The notes beneath the pieces are model-generated. The model saw only the letters and a list, made by a program, of their open reading frames with translations. It ran no database searches and was not told where the DNA came from. A stretch of 64,000 bases of DNA from Arthrobacter alpinus. Lineage in GTDB: Bacteria; Actinomycetota; Actinomycetes; Actinomycetales; Micrococcaceae. Both the position numbers and the translations under genes were made by a program. Shown piece after piece: positions 26,711 through 35,735 of the stretch. Location of the stretch: the NCBI RefSeq assembly GCF_900105965.1, contig NZ_FNTV01000001.1:372001-436000 (forward strand), in the 5' to 3' direction. How positions within the stretch are numbered: the stretch's first letter is position 1; each line of letters opens with the position of its first letter.

Positions 26711-27534
26711 CTACGACGCCGCGGTGCCGAGGGGAATAACCAGCGGGCTTCCGGTCACAGGGTCCTCGATAACGATATTTGGCAGGTCAAAGACCCGCTC
26801 GACCAGTTCTGCCGTGATGATCTCCCGGGGATGGCCCTCGGCCAGGACTTGCCCGTCCTTCATGGCGATAATGTGCGTTGCGTACCTCGCCGCGTGGTTG
26901 AGATCGTGCAGCACCGCCACGAGGGTGCGACCATCTTGGTTGAGCGCACGAAAGAGTTCCAGCAATTCGATTTGATGGGCGATGTCCAGGAATGTGGTGG
27001 GTTCATCCAGGAGCAAAACAGAGGTCTGTTGGGCGAGGGCCATGGCTACCCAAACGCGTTGGCGCTGACCCCCGAGAGCTCCTCGACCAGGCGGGTGGAC
27101 AGGCTGGTGGTGTTGGTCGCTGCGAGAGCTTCGGCGACGGCGGTGGCATCCGCCTTGGACCATTGCCGAACCAGGTTTTGGTAGGGATACCGGCCGCGGG
27201 CCACCAGATCTGCCACGGTAATGCCACTTGGTGCAATGGAGGATTGGGGCAGCAGCCCCAGCTCCCGGGCGAGCTGCTTGGAGGGGTAGTCGGCGATCTT
27301 CTTGCCGTCCAGGAGGATCTGCCCCGCGGCGGGCGACAGCAGGTTGGACAACCCGCGCAGGAGGGTGGATTTTCCGCACGCATTCGGGCCAACGATGACG
27401 GTGAAGGAGCCGTCTGGGATGCGAACGGTGAGGTTGTCCGAAATTGTCCGCTGGGCGTAGCCGAGGGTGACTGCTTCTGCTGCCAGCCGTGCGTCGGCGG
27501 GCAGCTGGACGGCCGGGGTGGATTCAGGGGTCAT
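26711..27534 (-). pseudogene. Siderophore ABC transporter ATPase, frameshifted as read
   Basis: ATPase of the ferric-siderophore importer. Walker A is GPNACGKST in the first half; the second half continues with Walker B LLLDEPTTFLD and HDLNHAARYA. The frame breaks inside the ABC signature: the reading is VEELSGV, but adding one G to the five-base run at 27069-27073 (C on the plus strand) restores LSGGQRQRVWVAMAL. Corrected length is about 274 aa, normal for the family. ATG 27534 is preceded by AAAGGA. The transporter cannot work as written; the loss of a single homopolymer base suggests an assembly error. Confidence 0.85.
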
Positions 27535-27562
27535 GGTGTTTCCTTTGTGCTTCATGGGATGC

Positions 27563-28642
27563 TCATGCCCGCTTGCGAATCTCGGCAATGATGGCCCAGA
27601 CCAGATAGGCGCCGCCGACCACCACGGTGACGACACCGACGGGAAGCGGGTGCGGCAAAAGGTGTTGGGCAATGAAGTCCGAGCCCAGCAAGATGGCTCC
27701 GCCAGCCAGGGCCGACAGCACCAACGGCAGATAGGGTGTGCGGGCTGCGCGTTGCGCTATTTGTGGAGCGGCAAGGGCCACGAAGGCCACGGGTCCGGCG
27801 ACGGCGGTTGCCACGCACACGAGCCCCACTCCGATCAAGATGGCAAACAGGCGAACCCTGCCCAGCCGGAGGCCCAGGGCAGCGGCGGCGTCGTCCCCGA
27901 GGTCGAGTTGCCGCAGTGCCGGGGCAAGGGTTGCGATGGCAACGAACAAAACAAGGATGGCCAGCGCCGCTCCGTTGACCTGCTCCGGTGTCACGGCATT
28001 GAGGGTGCCGGCGCCCCAAGCCGAGGCAAACATGGCTGTTTCCAGCTCAACTTGCAGCAGGATCCAGGTGTTTACCGATGCCAGCATGGCCGAGATGGCA
28101 ATGCCGACAATGATGAAGCGGAACCCTTGGATCCCGCCCCGGTAGGAAATCATGTAAATGGCCAGGGCCGCCAGCACCCCGCCCGCCACGGCTCCGGTGG
28201 CCATGAGCGCCCAGGAGGTGCCAAACGCCAGCACAGTCAGCAGCATTCCCGTGAAGGCGCCGTGGGACAGGCCCACGATGTCGGGGCTGGCGAGGGGGTT
28301 GCGTGTCAAGGTCTGGAAGATGGCTCCGGAGACGGCCAGGGCGCCACCCAAAAGGATTGCGGAGAGGATGCGCGGGAGCCGCCAGTCCAGAACCACGGTG
28401 CGGGCCAGGCCGTCGTCCGAGCCGTTGAGGACCGCGATGACCTGGGCCAGGGTCAGTTCGTAGTCGCCGTTCATGAGCGCGGCCGCGGCCAGGACAATGA
28501 TGAACAGCGCGAAGCCGACTGCCACGAGCACGGCTCGCAGGTGCAGCACCGTGTGGAAACCATCGCTGCCAAGGACTAGGCGGCGGTACCCGAACTGGAC
28601 GTCAGGAGGGGTGGACGCGGTGGCGGCCTTCGAGGGTGTCAC
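27563..28642 (-). CDS. FecCD-family iron-siderophore permease
   Basis: Integral membrane subunit of a ferric siderophore importer, 359 aa, with about ten hydrophobic segments. The conserved stretch LPRILSAILLGGALAVSGAIFQ and LTRNPLASPDIVGLSHGA is the FecCD core; the G near GLVCVATAVAGPVAFV marks the coupling region. GTG start, overlapping the previous permease's TGA by 4 nt. A 28-base gap precedes the ATPase gene. Forms one operon with the binding protein and second permease. Confidence 0.9.
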   Translation of the reverse strand: MTPSKAATASTPPDVQFGYRRLVLGSDGFHTVLHLRAVLVAVGFALFIIVLAAAALMNGDYELTLAQVIAVLNGSDDGLARTVVLDWRLPRILSAILLGGALAVSGAIFQTLTRNPLASPDIVGLSHGAFTGMLLTVLAFGTSWALMATGAVAGGVLAALAIYMISYRGGIQGFRFIIVGIAISAMLASVNTWILLQVELETAMFASAWGAGTLNAVTPEQVNGAALAILVLFVAIATLAPALRQLDLGDDAAAALGLRLGRVRLFAILIGVGLVCVATAVAGPVAFVALAAPQIAQRAARTPYLPLVLSALAGGAILLGSDFIAQHLLPHPLPVGVVTVVVGGAYLVWAIIAEIRKRA

Positions 28643-29679
28643 AGCGTGCTGGCCTTTCTGCGCCGCACCAGAATGATCAACACGGGGGCGCCGAGGAATG
28701 CCGTGACAATCCCGACAGGCATTTCGCCGGGCCGTATCAGCAGCCGCCCCAGAATGTCCGAGAGCAGCAAGAGTGTGGGTGCTAGAAGGATGGAGGCGGC
28801 GATGATGATGCGCTGGTCAGGGCCAAACAGCCAGCGGACAACGTGCGGGATCATCAGGCCGACAAAGGAGATGGGCCCGGCGATGGCGGTTGCGGATCCG
28901 GCCAGCAGTGTTCCGGCGATGATGACCACCACCCGCACCCGCACCACGTTCACGCCTTGTGCCCGGGCCACATCCTCGCCCAGGGCGATGGAGTTCAGCC
29001 CCGGGGCGATGGCGAGCGCCAGCAGCAGGCCCACGGCGATGAAAGGCAGCACCGGCATCAGGATGTCAAAGCCGCGGCCCAGGAGGGTTCCGGCGTTCCA
29101 GCTGCGCATTTGGTCGAAGGCTTCCGGATTGCTCAGCGTCATGCCGGTGGTGATTCCGGACAACACTGCGGCGATCGCCACACCAGCCAACGTGAGCCGG
29201 ATGGGGTCGGCCGCGCCGCGGCCGGAGGAGCCGATGATGTAGACGGCAACCGTGACGAGCAGTGCGCCGGCAAAGGCCAGCCAGACGTAGCCGGAAACCG
29301 AGGTAATGCCCAGGAAGGCAACACCCAGGGCCACGAAGAACGCCGCCCCGGCATTGACGCCCAGGATGCCAGGATCGGCCAGGGGATTGCGGGTGAACGC
29401 CTGGATCAGCGCCCCCGAAACTCCCAGTGCCGCGCCAACGAACAAACCCGCAACCGTCCGGGGAACCCGCAGCTCCCACAGGACATAGCGGGACTCGGCG
29501 TCGCCGCCGCCGGCGAGCGTTTCAACAATGCGGCCCAGACCCAGGGTATTGGCGCCCAGGGCCAGGGACAGCACCACGGAGAGCGCCAGCAAGCCCACCA
29601 GGACGGGCACCGCGAGGATGCGCGCCCTGGTGGGCTGCGGGGAACTGGTGCCGGCTGTGTCGGCGGTGGCTAATTCCAT
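28639..29679 (-). CDS. FecCD-family iron-siderophore permease
   Basis: Second permease subunit, 346 aa from ATG 29679. Core motifs VPRTVAGLFVGAALGVSGALIQ and TRNPLADPGILGVNAGA are visible. The frame extends to 29778, overlapping the binding-protein gene; ATG 29697 and 29679 are the realistic starts, and I prefer 29679, 8 bases after the binding-protein stop. It pairs with the next permease as a heterodimer. Ribosome binding site weak. Confidence 0.85.
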   Translation of the reverse strand: MELATADTAGTSSPQPTRARILAVPVLVGLLALSVVLSLALGANTLGLGRIVETLAGGGDAESRYVLWELRVPRTVAGLFVGAALGVSGALIQAFTRNPLADPGILGVNAGAAFFVALGVAFLGITSVSGYVWLAFAGALLVTVAVYIIGSSGRGAADPIRLTLAGVAIAAVLSGITTGMTLSNPEAFDQMRSWNAGTLLGRGFDILMPVLPFIAVGLLLALAIAPGLNSIALGEDVARAQGVNVVRVRVVVIIAGTLLAGSATAIAGPISFVGLMIPHVVRWLFGPDQRIIIAASILLAPTLLLLSDILGRLLIRPGEMPVGIVTAFLGAPVLIILVRRRKASTL

Positions 29680-29686
29680 GTTGGGG

Positions 29687-30637
29687 TTACTGTGCATCCT
29701 GGAGGATGCGTTCGATGTCGTCGAGGACGGCGTTGCCACCCAGGGGGCCGACGCCGGATACCCAGTAGGACGTATCAACGAGTTTGACCTCGGGGAACGA
29801 TGCCGCGTTGTCCCGTATTGGGGCGGGGATGGTTCCCGGGTCGTTGACGTCAGTGGTGGTGACGAAGACGTAGTCGGCCTTGGCTTCCAGAATTCGTTCC
29901 GGGGAAATGTCTACGGAGATCGACTTTTCCCAGTCGCGGTCAGGAATGCTCAGCCCCGTGCATTCCAGCGTGCTGCCTGCAAATGAGGTGGGCCCGTACA
30001 GGCTCAGCACGCTCTCATCGCGTGGGCGGACCAGCTGGGCCGTGACGCCGTCGACCTTGAATTTGGAAGCTATGGAGGTGCAGCGGTCTTTGTAGGTGCC
30101 CAACAGCTCCTTGGCCTTGGCTTCTTGGTTGAGGGCATTGCCGACCAGGACTACGTTGTCCTGCCAAGGATCGGCCTGGGAGGCCATGAAGACTGTTGGG
30201 GCGATGTCGCTGAGCTGCTTGTACAAGGCCGAGTGGCGTGACTCCGTGCCGAGGATCAGGTCCGGATGCAATGCCGCGATCTTTTCCAGGCTGGGTTCGG
30301 GCACGGTGCCCACAGATTCAATGGCAGCGGCTGCCTCGCCCAGGTAGGCCGGGACACCCTTGACATTGCTTGCCACGGCTGCGCCAACCGGGGTAACGCC
30401 CAACGCCACGGCGGTGTCCAGCTGGACCGGCTCCAGGACGACAACGCGCTTGGGTGCGCCAGGCACGGCTGCCGTTCCGCGTGCGTGTTCAACGTTGTGG
30501 GTTGCCGAAGTTGATGAGGACGACGCCGGCGCGGACTGGCCCGTGCCACAGGACGCAAGGCCGAGGGCAATGAGGGCCGTAGCGGCGATCACGCGCAGGC
30601 GGGCAGCGCTGTGTGAGCGGGTTGTGCTGGTGGGCAT
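29687..30637 (-). CDS. Iron-siderophore ABC substrate-binding lipoprotein
   Basis: Captures ferric siderophore outside the membrane; 316 aa. A lipoprotein signal is visible, with LGLASC and Cys30 as the lipidation site. The mature part is the TroA/FepB-type helical backbone protein, starting at KRVVVLEPVQLDTAVALGV. ATG 30637 follows GAAGGA. The DtxR/IdeR-type box at 30722-30740 lies about 85 bases upstream, so iron repression of the whole operon is likely. Confidence 0.9.
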   Translation of the reverse strand: MPTSTTRSHSAARLRVIAATALIALGLASCGTGQSAPASSSSTSATHNVEHARGTAAVPGAPKRVVVLEPVQLDTAVALGVTPVGAAVASNVKGVPAYLGEAAAAIESVGTVPEPSLEKIAALHPDLILGTESRHSALYKQLSDIAPTVFMASQADPWQDNVVLVGNALNQEAKAKELLGTYKDRCTSIASKFKVDGVTAQLVRPRDESVLSLYGPTSFAGSTLECTGLSIPDRDWEKSISVDISPERILEAKADYVFVTTTDVNDPGTIPAPIRDNAASFPEVKLVDTSYWVSGVGPLGGNAVLDDIERILQDAQ

Positions 30638-30721
30638 GGGGAGTCCTTCGAAAATGGTGGGACGGTGATTGTGCATCGCGGGCGGCCACTGTTGCCCCAG
30701 CCACAATGACGGCGCCGCTAA

Positions 30722-30740
30722 TAAGGTAAGACTATCCTAA
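30722..30740. promoter_or_regulatory. DtxR/IdeR-type iron box
   Basis: TAAGGTAAGACTATCCTAA matches the known 19-bp consensus TWAGGTWAGSCTWACCTWA at 17 positions. It is palindromic and lies between the siderophore-interacting gene and the binding-protein gene, upstream of the latter. Confidence 0.9.
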
Positions 30741-30756
30741 GCTAATTGCCTGGGCA

Positions 30757-31656
30757 CTATTGTGTCCTCCGGGGGCCGGCGTTCCAATAGCCCTGAAAAT
30801 GAACGCGCGAAGAGGCAATCCCGCACTCCCGAACCAAGAGGTGGCGGAGCTCGGCCGCGAGGGCGGCCTCTGCGGCGATCCAGGCAAAAAAGTCATCACC
30901 TCGGCGGGCGGCCGCGGCGCCGGAGTTTTTGGCCCAGGTCATGGCCAGTGAGCGCAGCTGGCTGCCGTAGGGCGATTCGTTCCGAGCCCGCACCGAGGTC
31001 AATCCCGGCGCGCTTGGTTTAGGCCAAGCGAGATTGTCCGCCATTTCAGCCACCTCGAGAAAGGCTTGGAGCTGAGTGCCCGGTGCCTGGGCGGCCACGA
31101 TGTTCCGCATGGCCGGGAATGCGGTTTCGTCCCCAAGCAACAAGAGGTGGCTCGCCTTGCCGGGTTGCCACTGGATGCCCTGGATTCGATTCCCGGCCCG
31201 TGCGTCCGGCCCGGAAATGACCAGTTCGTGGCCGGGCTTGGCGTGCATGGCCCAGGAGCTGGCCGGCCCTGGATCCTGGTGCAGGACGAAGTCCACATCG
31301 AGCTGGCCAAGCTCCGGGCGGACGGCGCGGGGGGTGTAGGTGCGCATCAGGTTGCGCTTTGCCTCGGGCAAGGCGTTGCGAAGTTGTTGCCAGGTTCGGG
31401 TTGCGGGTGAGATTTCCCGAACCTTCCAGAAATCCGCATAGTGCCCCTGCGCATCGGGCAATACGAGTTTGATGCGTTGATCCAGGCCGTACGGGGCAAA
31501 GTGCCGTAGTTGGTCATTTTCCAGTGTCACCCGCACGAATCCGGGGGAAATTCGCTCCGCAGCGCGGACGGTCGTGTGAAAAAGCCTATACGGCTCTGTG
31601 GTCCGCTCGGTGGTCGGGTCCGTGGGTGGGGAGGGTGTGGGTGTGGTTGTTTCCAT
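30757..31656 (-). CDS. Siderophore-interacting protein (ferric-siderophore reductase)
   Basis: FAD/NAD(P)H-dependent reductase of 299 aa that frees iron from imported siderophore in the cytosol. Signatures: RISPGFVRVTLEND in the FAD domain, MRTYTPRAVRPELGQLDVDFVLH (the FAD-binding RxYTxR motif) and the SIP C-terminal RREC/GYWNAG region. ATG 31656 is used; the frame extends to 31716. It shares strand and function with the adjacent importer, but the iron box lies after its stop, so it has its own promoter. Divergent from nrtR. Confidence 0.9.
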   Translation of the reverse strand: METTTPTPSPPTDPTTERTTEPYRLFHTTVRAAERISPGFVRVTLENDQLRHFAPYGLDQRIKLVLPDAQGHYADFWKVREISPATRTWQQLRNALPEAKRNLMRTYTPRAVRPELGQLDVDFVLHQDPGPASSWAMHAKPGHELVISGPDARAGNRIQGIQWQPGKASHLLLLGDETAFPAMRNIVAAQAPGTQLQAFLEVAEMADNLAWPKPSAPGLTSVRARNESPYGSQLRSLAMTWAKNSGAAAARRGDDFFAWIAAEAALAAELRHLLVRECGIASSRVHFQGYWNAGPRRTQ

Positions 31657-31770
31657 CGCTAGCCAGCCTAGTGTGTTGTCCGCTGGCGGGTATCGGCCAC
31701 TGGCTGTGGCATTCACCAGTCGAGAGGATGTGTTGCGAGATATTTGTTCAGAAGGGGGGAGCGGGCGTAG

Positions 31771-31822
31771 AATTAGTTTTAGTCAAAGTGACTTTAACTA
31801 ATTCAGGCTTTAACTTTAGTCA
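31771..31822. promoter_or_regulatory. Long palindromic operator of the nrtR-nadABC operon
   Basis: AATTAGTTTTAGTCA (31771-31785), an AAG centre, then TGACTTTAACTAATT (31789-31803) pair at 13 of 15 positions, a 33-bp near-palindrome. A further TTTAGTCA (31815-31822) lies 20 bases before the nrtR ATG and repeats the half-site. The site fits autoregulation by the NrtR protein; a role for the downstream half-site is inferred. Confidence 0.75.
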
Positions 31823-31841
31823 GTGGGAGAAGGTGGTGGCC

Positions 31842-32570
31842 ATGGAGAGCCAAACATTCGTCAGCGCTGCCAACATCAGCGAGCGGCAGGCACTGCCACC
31901 CGCGCTGGCCATCTCCACTGTCATCTTTGCCCTGCGCCCCAGTGAAATGAGTGGCCGGCCCACGCTGTGGCTGCCGCTGGTGCGCCGCATTCGCGAACCG
32001 TTCAAGGATCTGTGGGCGCTGCCCGGCGGTCCCCTGGCTCAGGCCGACTCCCTTTTGGACGCCGCGGCCAGGAACCTGCAGGACACCACGGGGCTGGCGC
32101 CCAACTACTTGGAACAGCTGTACGCGTTCGGTGGCTTGCACCGTTCGCCGAGCCAGCGCGTTGTCTCGATCGGCTACTGGGCGCTCGTGCGGTCCACACA
32201 AGCCGATCTGGCGCAGGAAACGGAAAACGTAAAGTGGTTCCGCGCCGATGGTCTGCAGACCCTGGCCTTCGATCACAACGAGATCGTTGACTACGCCCTG
32301 TGGCGTCTGCGCAACAAGATGACGTATGGATCGATCGCCTACCACCTGCTTGGCGAAACGTTCACCCTGGCCCAAGTGCGCGAGGTTTATGAGGCGGTGC
32401 TCAATCGCAGTATTGACCCGGCCAACTTCCGCCGCCAGCTCAAGCAAACGGCCCATATCGAAGCCACCGATAAATTCCTTCAGGGCGGCAAGCACCGCCC
32501 GCCACGCCTTTATCGCTATACCGGCGAGCGCGCCGGCGACCAGCCCGGTTCGCCGCACTCCCGCCTCTAG
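31842..32570 (+). CDS. nrtR: NrtR-type NUDIX transcriptional regulator
   Basis: Regulator of NAD metabolism, 242 aa: an N-terminal NUDIX domain (residues about 25-140) that senses ADP-ribose or NAD-related ligands, and a C-terminal winged helix (LLGETFTLAQVREVYEAVL, NFRRQLKQ). The NUDIX core is degenerate (WALPGGPLAQADSLLDAAARNL), as in regulatory members. ATG 31842 follows GGAGAAGG (31825-31832). It heads the nadA-nadB-nadC-desulfurase operon and probably represses it from the palindrome upstream. Confidence 0.9.
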   Translation: MESQTFVSAANISERQALPPALAISTVIFALRPSEMSGRPTLWLPLVRRIREPFKDLWALPGGPLAQADSLLDAAARNLQDTTGLAPNYLEQLYAFGGLHRSPSQRVVSIGYWALVRSTQADLAQETENVKWFRADGLQTLAFDHNEIVDYALWRLRNKMTYGSIAYHLLGETFTLAQVREVYEAVLNRSIDPANFRRQLKQTAHIEATDKFLQGGKHRPPRLYRYTGERAGDQPGSPHSRL

Positions 32571-32619
32571 CCCGTTCCGCAAACCCACCATGAAACTGCC
32601 TCACACTTTGGAGCACAGC

Positions 32620-33963
32620 ATGTCATCCGTGAACACCACCATCCAGCTCATCACCCGCGATCAGGCACAGGCCATCGGGGTACCCGGCCGCGTGCAGGAA
32701 AGCTGCGATGACGATCTGGCCAAGGGGCCCTGGGAGTTCGATCTGGCCGAGGCCCTTGCCGGTGCCCCCGGTTATGGACCGGGAGCCTCTGATGCTGACG
32801 TTGCCCCGGCGGCCACGCCCGTGCAGGGCCAGTTGCCGCAGGAGTACAAGGACGCCTCGGACGCTGAACTTGAGTCGCGCATTCTCGCCGCAAAAGCGGA
32901 ACTTGGGGAACGCGTCGTCGTGCTTGGGCATTTTTACCAGCGGGATGAAGTGGTCAAGTTTGCCGACTTTGTGGGGGATTCCTTCCAGCTGGCCAACGCA
33001 GCAAGGACCCGCACCGAGGCGGAGGCCATTGTCTTCTGCGGGGTGCACTTCATGGCCGAAACCGCTGACATGCTTTCCGGTGACAAGCAGTCAGTGATCC
33101 TGCCCAACCTGGCCGCGGGTTGTTCCATGGCTGACATGGCCGATCTGCCCTCGGTGGAGGCGTGCTGGGCTGAGCTGGAGGCCCTGTACGGCACCGAGCC
33201 CGACGCCGAGGGCCGGGTCCCGGTCATTCCCGTCACGTACATGAACTCCTCCGCTGCGCTCAAGGCGTTCTGCGGCGAGCACGGCGGCATCGTGTGCACG
33301 TCCTCCAATGCTTCCACGGTTCTCGAATGGGCGTTTGAGCGCGGGCAGCGCGTGCTGTTCTTCCCCGACCAGCACCTGGGCCGCAACACGGCCAAGGCCA
33401 TGGGCGTGCCGCTGGAGCAGATGCCCCTGTGGAACCCGCGCATGCCCCTGGGCGGCAACAGCCAGGACACCATGGAAAACGCCAAGGTGGTGCTGTGGCA
33501 GGGATTCTGCTCGGTCCACAAGCGCTTCACTGTCAAGCAGATCGACCAGGCGCGCGTGGACTTCCCGGGCGTCCGCGTGATAGTGCACCCCGAGTGCCCC
33601 ATGGAAGTGGTTGACGCCGCGGACGAGGCTGGCTCCACCGACTACATTCTCAAAGCCATCCAGGGCGCCCCGGACGGCACCACCTTTGCGATCGGCACCG
33701 AGATCAACATGGTCAACAGGCTGGCCGCGCAGTACCCGCAGCACACCATCTTCTGCCTTGACCCGGTGATCTGCCCTTGCTCAACGATGTACCGAATTCA
33801 CCCCGGCTACCTCGCCTGGATTCTGGAGGGACTCGTGGCTGGTGAGGTGTACAACCAGATCACCGTCCCGGAGGCCACGGCCGTCAACGCCCGCATTGCC
33901 CTGGAACGGATGTTGGCTGCCAAGCCCAAGAACGCCCAGTTGCAGGGCTCAGCACGGGCATGA
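32620..33963 (+). CDS. nadA: Quinolinate synthase
   Basis: Makes quinolinate from iminoaspartate and dihydroxyacetone phosphate, de novo NAD synthesis. It binds one [4Fe-4S] cluster; conserved cysteines are in CGVHFMAE, CTSSNAS and CPCSTMYR, along with LGHFYQRDEVVKFADFVGDS. From ATG 32620 (GGAG six bases upstream) it is 447 aa, longer than E. coli NadA because of an 80-aa N-terminal extension. An in-frame ATG at 32590 is less likely. It overlaps nadB by ATGA. Confidence 0.95.
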   Translation: MSSVNTTIQLITRDQAQAIGVPGRVQESCDDDLAKGPWEFDLAEALAGAPGYGPGASDADVAPAATPVQGQLPQEYKDASDAELESRILAAKAELGERVVVLGHFYQRDEVVKFADFVGDSFQLANAARTRTEAEAIVFCGVHFMAETADMLSGDKQSVILPNLAAGCSMADMADLPSVEACWAELEALYGTEPDAEGRVPVIPVTYMNSSAALKAFCGEHGGIVCTSSNASTVLEWAFERGQRVLFFPDQHLGRNTAKAMGVPLEQMPLWNPRMPLGGNSQDTMENAKVVLWQGFCSVHKRFTVKQIDQARVDFPGVRVIVHPECPMEVVDAADEAGSTDYILKAIQGAPDGTTFAIGTEINMVNRLAAQYPQHTIFCLDPVICPCSTMYRIHPGYLAWILEGLVAGEVYNQITVPEATAVNARIALERMLAAKPKNAQLQGSARA

Positions 33964-35735
33964 GCAACTCTCACCTGATTGTTGTGGGCAGCGGTATTGC
34001 AGGGCTCTACGGTGCCCTGTTGGCCGCGGAATCCGGCATGCGCGTGACTCTCATGACCAAGGGTGCACTGGCCCAGAGCAACACCCATCACGCCCAGGGT
34101 GGCATCTGCGCCGTTCTCGGTCCGCAGGATGCGGCTCCCGGAGACACCGTGGAAGCGCACATCGCCGATACCCTTACGGCAGGTGCCGGTCAGTGCGATC
34201 CAGCCGCCGTGCGCGTCCTATGCACTGAGGCAGCCTCCGATATCGCCGCCCTGGAACGCTTCGGCGTCGCCTTTGATCGGGACACCGCCAGCGGCAAACG
34301 TGCCCTCGGTCTTGAGGGAGCGCACTCGGCGGCGCGGATCCTGCATGCCGGCGGTGACGCCACGGGTGCCGTGATTGCCGACGGCCTGATCGCCGCGGTG
34401 CGTGACGCCGCTGAACTTGGCCTGATCACGGTCATGGAAGGCTGCTTCGTCACCGAGCTGCTCGCATCTGCTGTTGCCTCGGACAGCCAATTCACGGGCG
34501 ACGCCGGAGCCCCGCCGCGGGCCTCAATCGCCGGGGTGGCATACCTTGACTCACGAGGGGAACGCCAGATGCTGGCGGCCGACGCCGTTTTGCTCGCCTC
34601 GGGAGGTGCCGGGCAACTCTTTGAGTTCACCACCAACCCGGCTGTTGCCACGGGCGACGGCGTTGCCCTCGCCTGGCGCGCTGGCGCAGCAGTGGGGGAC
34701 ATGGAGTACTTCCAGTTCCACCCCACGGCGCTGGCCGTTGGTGGCAACTTCCTCATCTCCGAGGCCGTGCGCGGTGCCGGTGCCGTCTTGCGCGATGCTG
34801 CCGGTGACCGCTTCATGCCGCGCTACCACCGCGACGGTGATCTGGCCCCGCGAGACGTGGTCTCGCGCAGTATTGCCGCGCACCTGGCAGCAACAAGCGC
34901 GGTTGCGGATAGCGCTGACTCTGCGGCCTGTGTTTACCTCGACGCAACCGGCGTCGAGACGTCCCACGGTGCCGGGTACCTGGCCAAGCGATTCCCCACG
35001 ATCGATGCGGTTACCGCCGCCCTCGGATTCGACTGGACCAGCGAATGGCTCCCGATGACTCCGGCCGCCCACTACTGGATGGGCGGCGTGGCTACCGATC
35101 TGCACGGCAGAACAACCGTGCCGGGACTGTTTGCTGCAGGGGAAGTTGCCTGCACAGGAGTCCACGGCGCAAACCGCCTTGCATCCAACTCCCTGTTGGA
35201 GGGGTTGGTGTTCAGTCGACGTGCCGTCAGGGCATTCGTGGACGCGGTGACCTCGGGGGAGTCCGCCCACTGGCCGGAGCCGGACCTTTCGCCGCGCAGC
35301 TTGCCCGGGGTACCAGGCACACAGTCATCCATGTCACGCCAAGCACTGCGCCACCTCATGGGCACCAGCGCCGGAGTGGTGCGTGACGCGGCTGGACTGC
35401 AGATGGCCGCGGAAGCGCTAGCCGGCCATCAGCTGAAATCAGAAAGACCTGCCTCATCCACCCAGGACGCAGGCGTGTCTGCGTTCCAGCCGATTCGGCA
35501 GCAAGACGCCGAAGACCAGAACCTCGAACTCGTGGCCAGCTTGCTGGTTCACGCAGCCTTGGCCCGTGAAAATTCCGTTGGCGCGCACTTCCGTCGCGAT
35601 TGTCCCCAAGGACCCGCGGCTGCCGATGCCCGGGAGTCGAGGTTTTGGATCAATCCGAACGCCGAGCCCCAGTCCATGGCCACCGTCTCCTCCGTGGCCG
35701 CCGCCCCAACCCAGCGTGAAAGCGAAAAAGTATGA
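33960..35735 (+). CDS. nadB: L-aspartate oxidase
   Basis: FAD enzyme that oxidises L-aspartate to iminoaspartate for NadA. The 591-aa protein shows the dinucleotide motif VVGSGIAGLYGALLAAESG, THHAQGGICAV, the active-site FQFHPTAL and GVHGANRLASNSLLEGLVF. The C-terminal 120 residues are the helical domain, with a low-complexity Gln/Ser stretch. Overlaps nadA upstream and nadC downstream. Confidence 0.95.
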   Translation: MSNSHLIVVGSGIAGLYGALLAAESGMRVTLMTKGALAQSNTHHAQGGICAVLGPQDAAPGDTVEAHIADTLTAGAGQCDPAAVRVLCTEAASDIAALERFGVAFDRDTASGKRALGLEGAHSAARILHAGGDATGAVIADGLIAAVRDAAELGLITVMEGCFVTELLASAVASDSQFTGDAGAPPRASIAGVAYLDSRGERQMLAADAVLLASGGAGQLFEFTTNPAVATGDGVALAWRAGAAVGDMEYFQFHPTALAVGGNFLISEAVRGAGAVLRDAAGDRFMPRYHRDGDLAPRDVVSRSIAAHLAATSAVADSADSAACVYLDATGVETSHGAGYLAKRFPTIDAVTAALGFDWTSEWLPMTPAAHYWMGGVATDLHGRTTVPGLFAAGEVACTGVHGANRLASNSLLEGLVFSRRAVRAFVDAVTSGESAHWPEPDLSPRSLPGVPGTQSSMSRQALRHLMGTSAGVVRDAAGLQMAAEALAGHQLKSERPASSTQDAGVSAFQPIRQQDAEDQNLELVASLLVHAALARENSVGAHFRRDCPQGPAAADARESRFWINPNAEPQSMATVSSVAAAPTQRESEKV

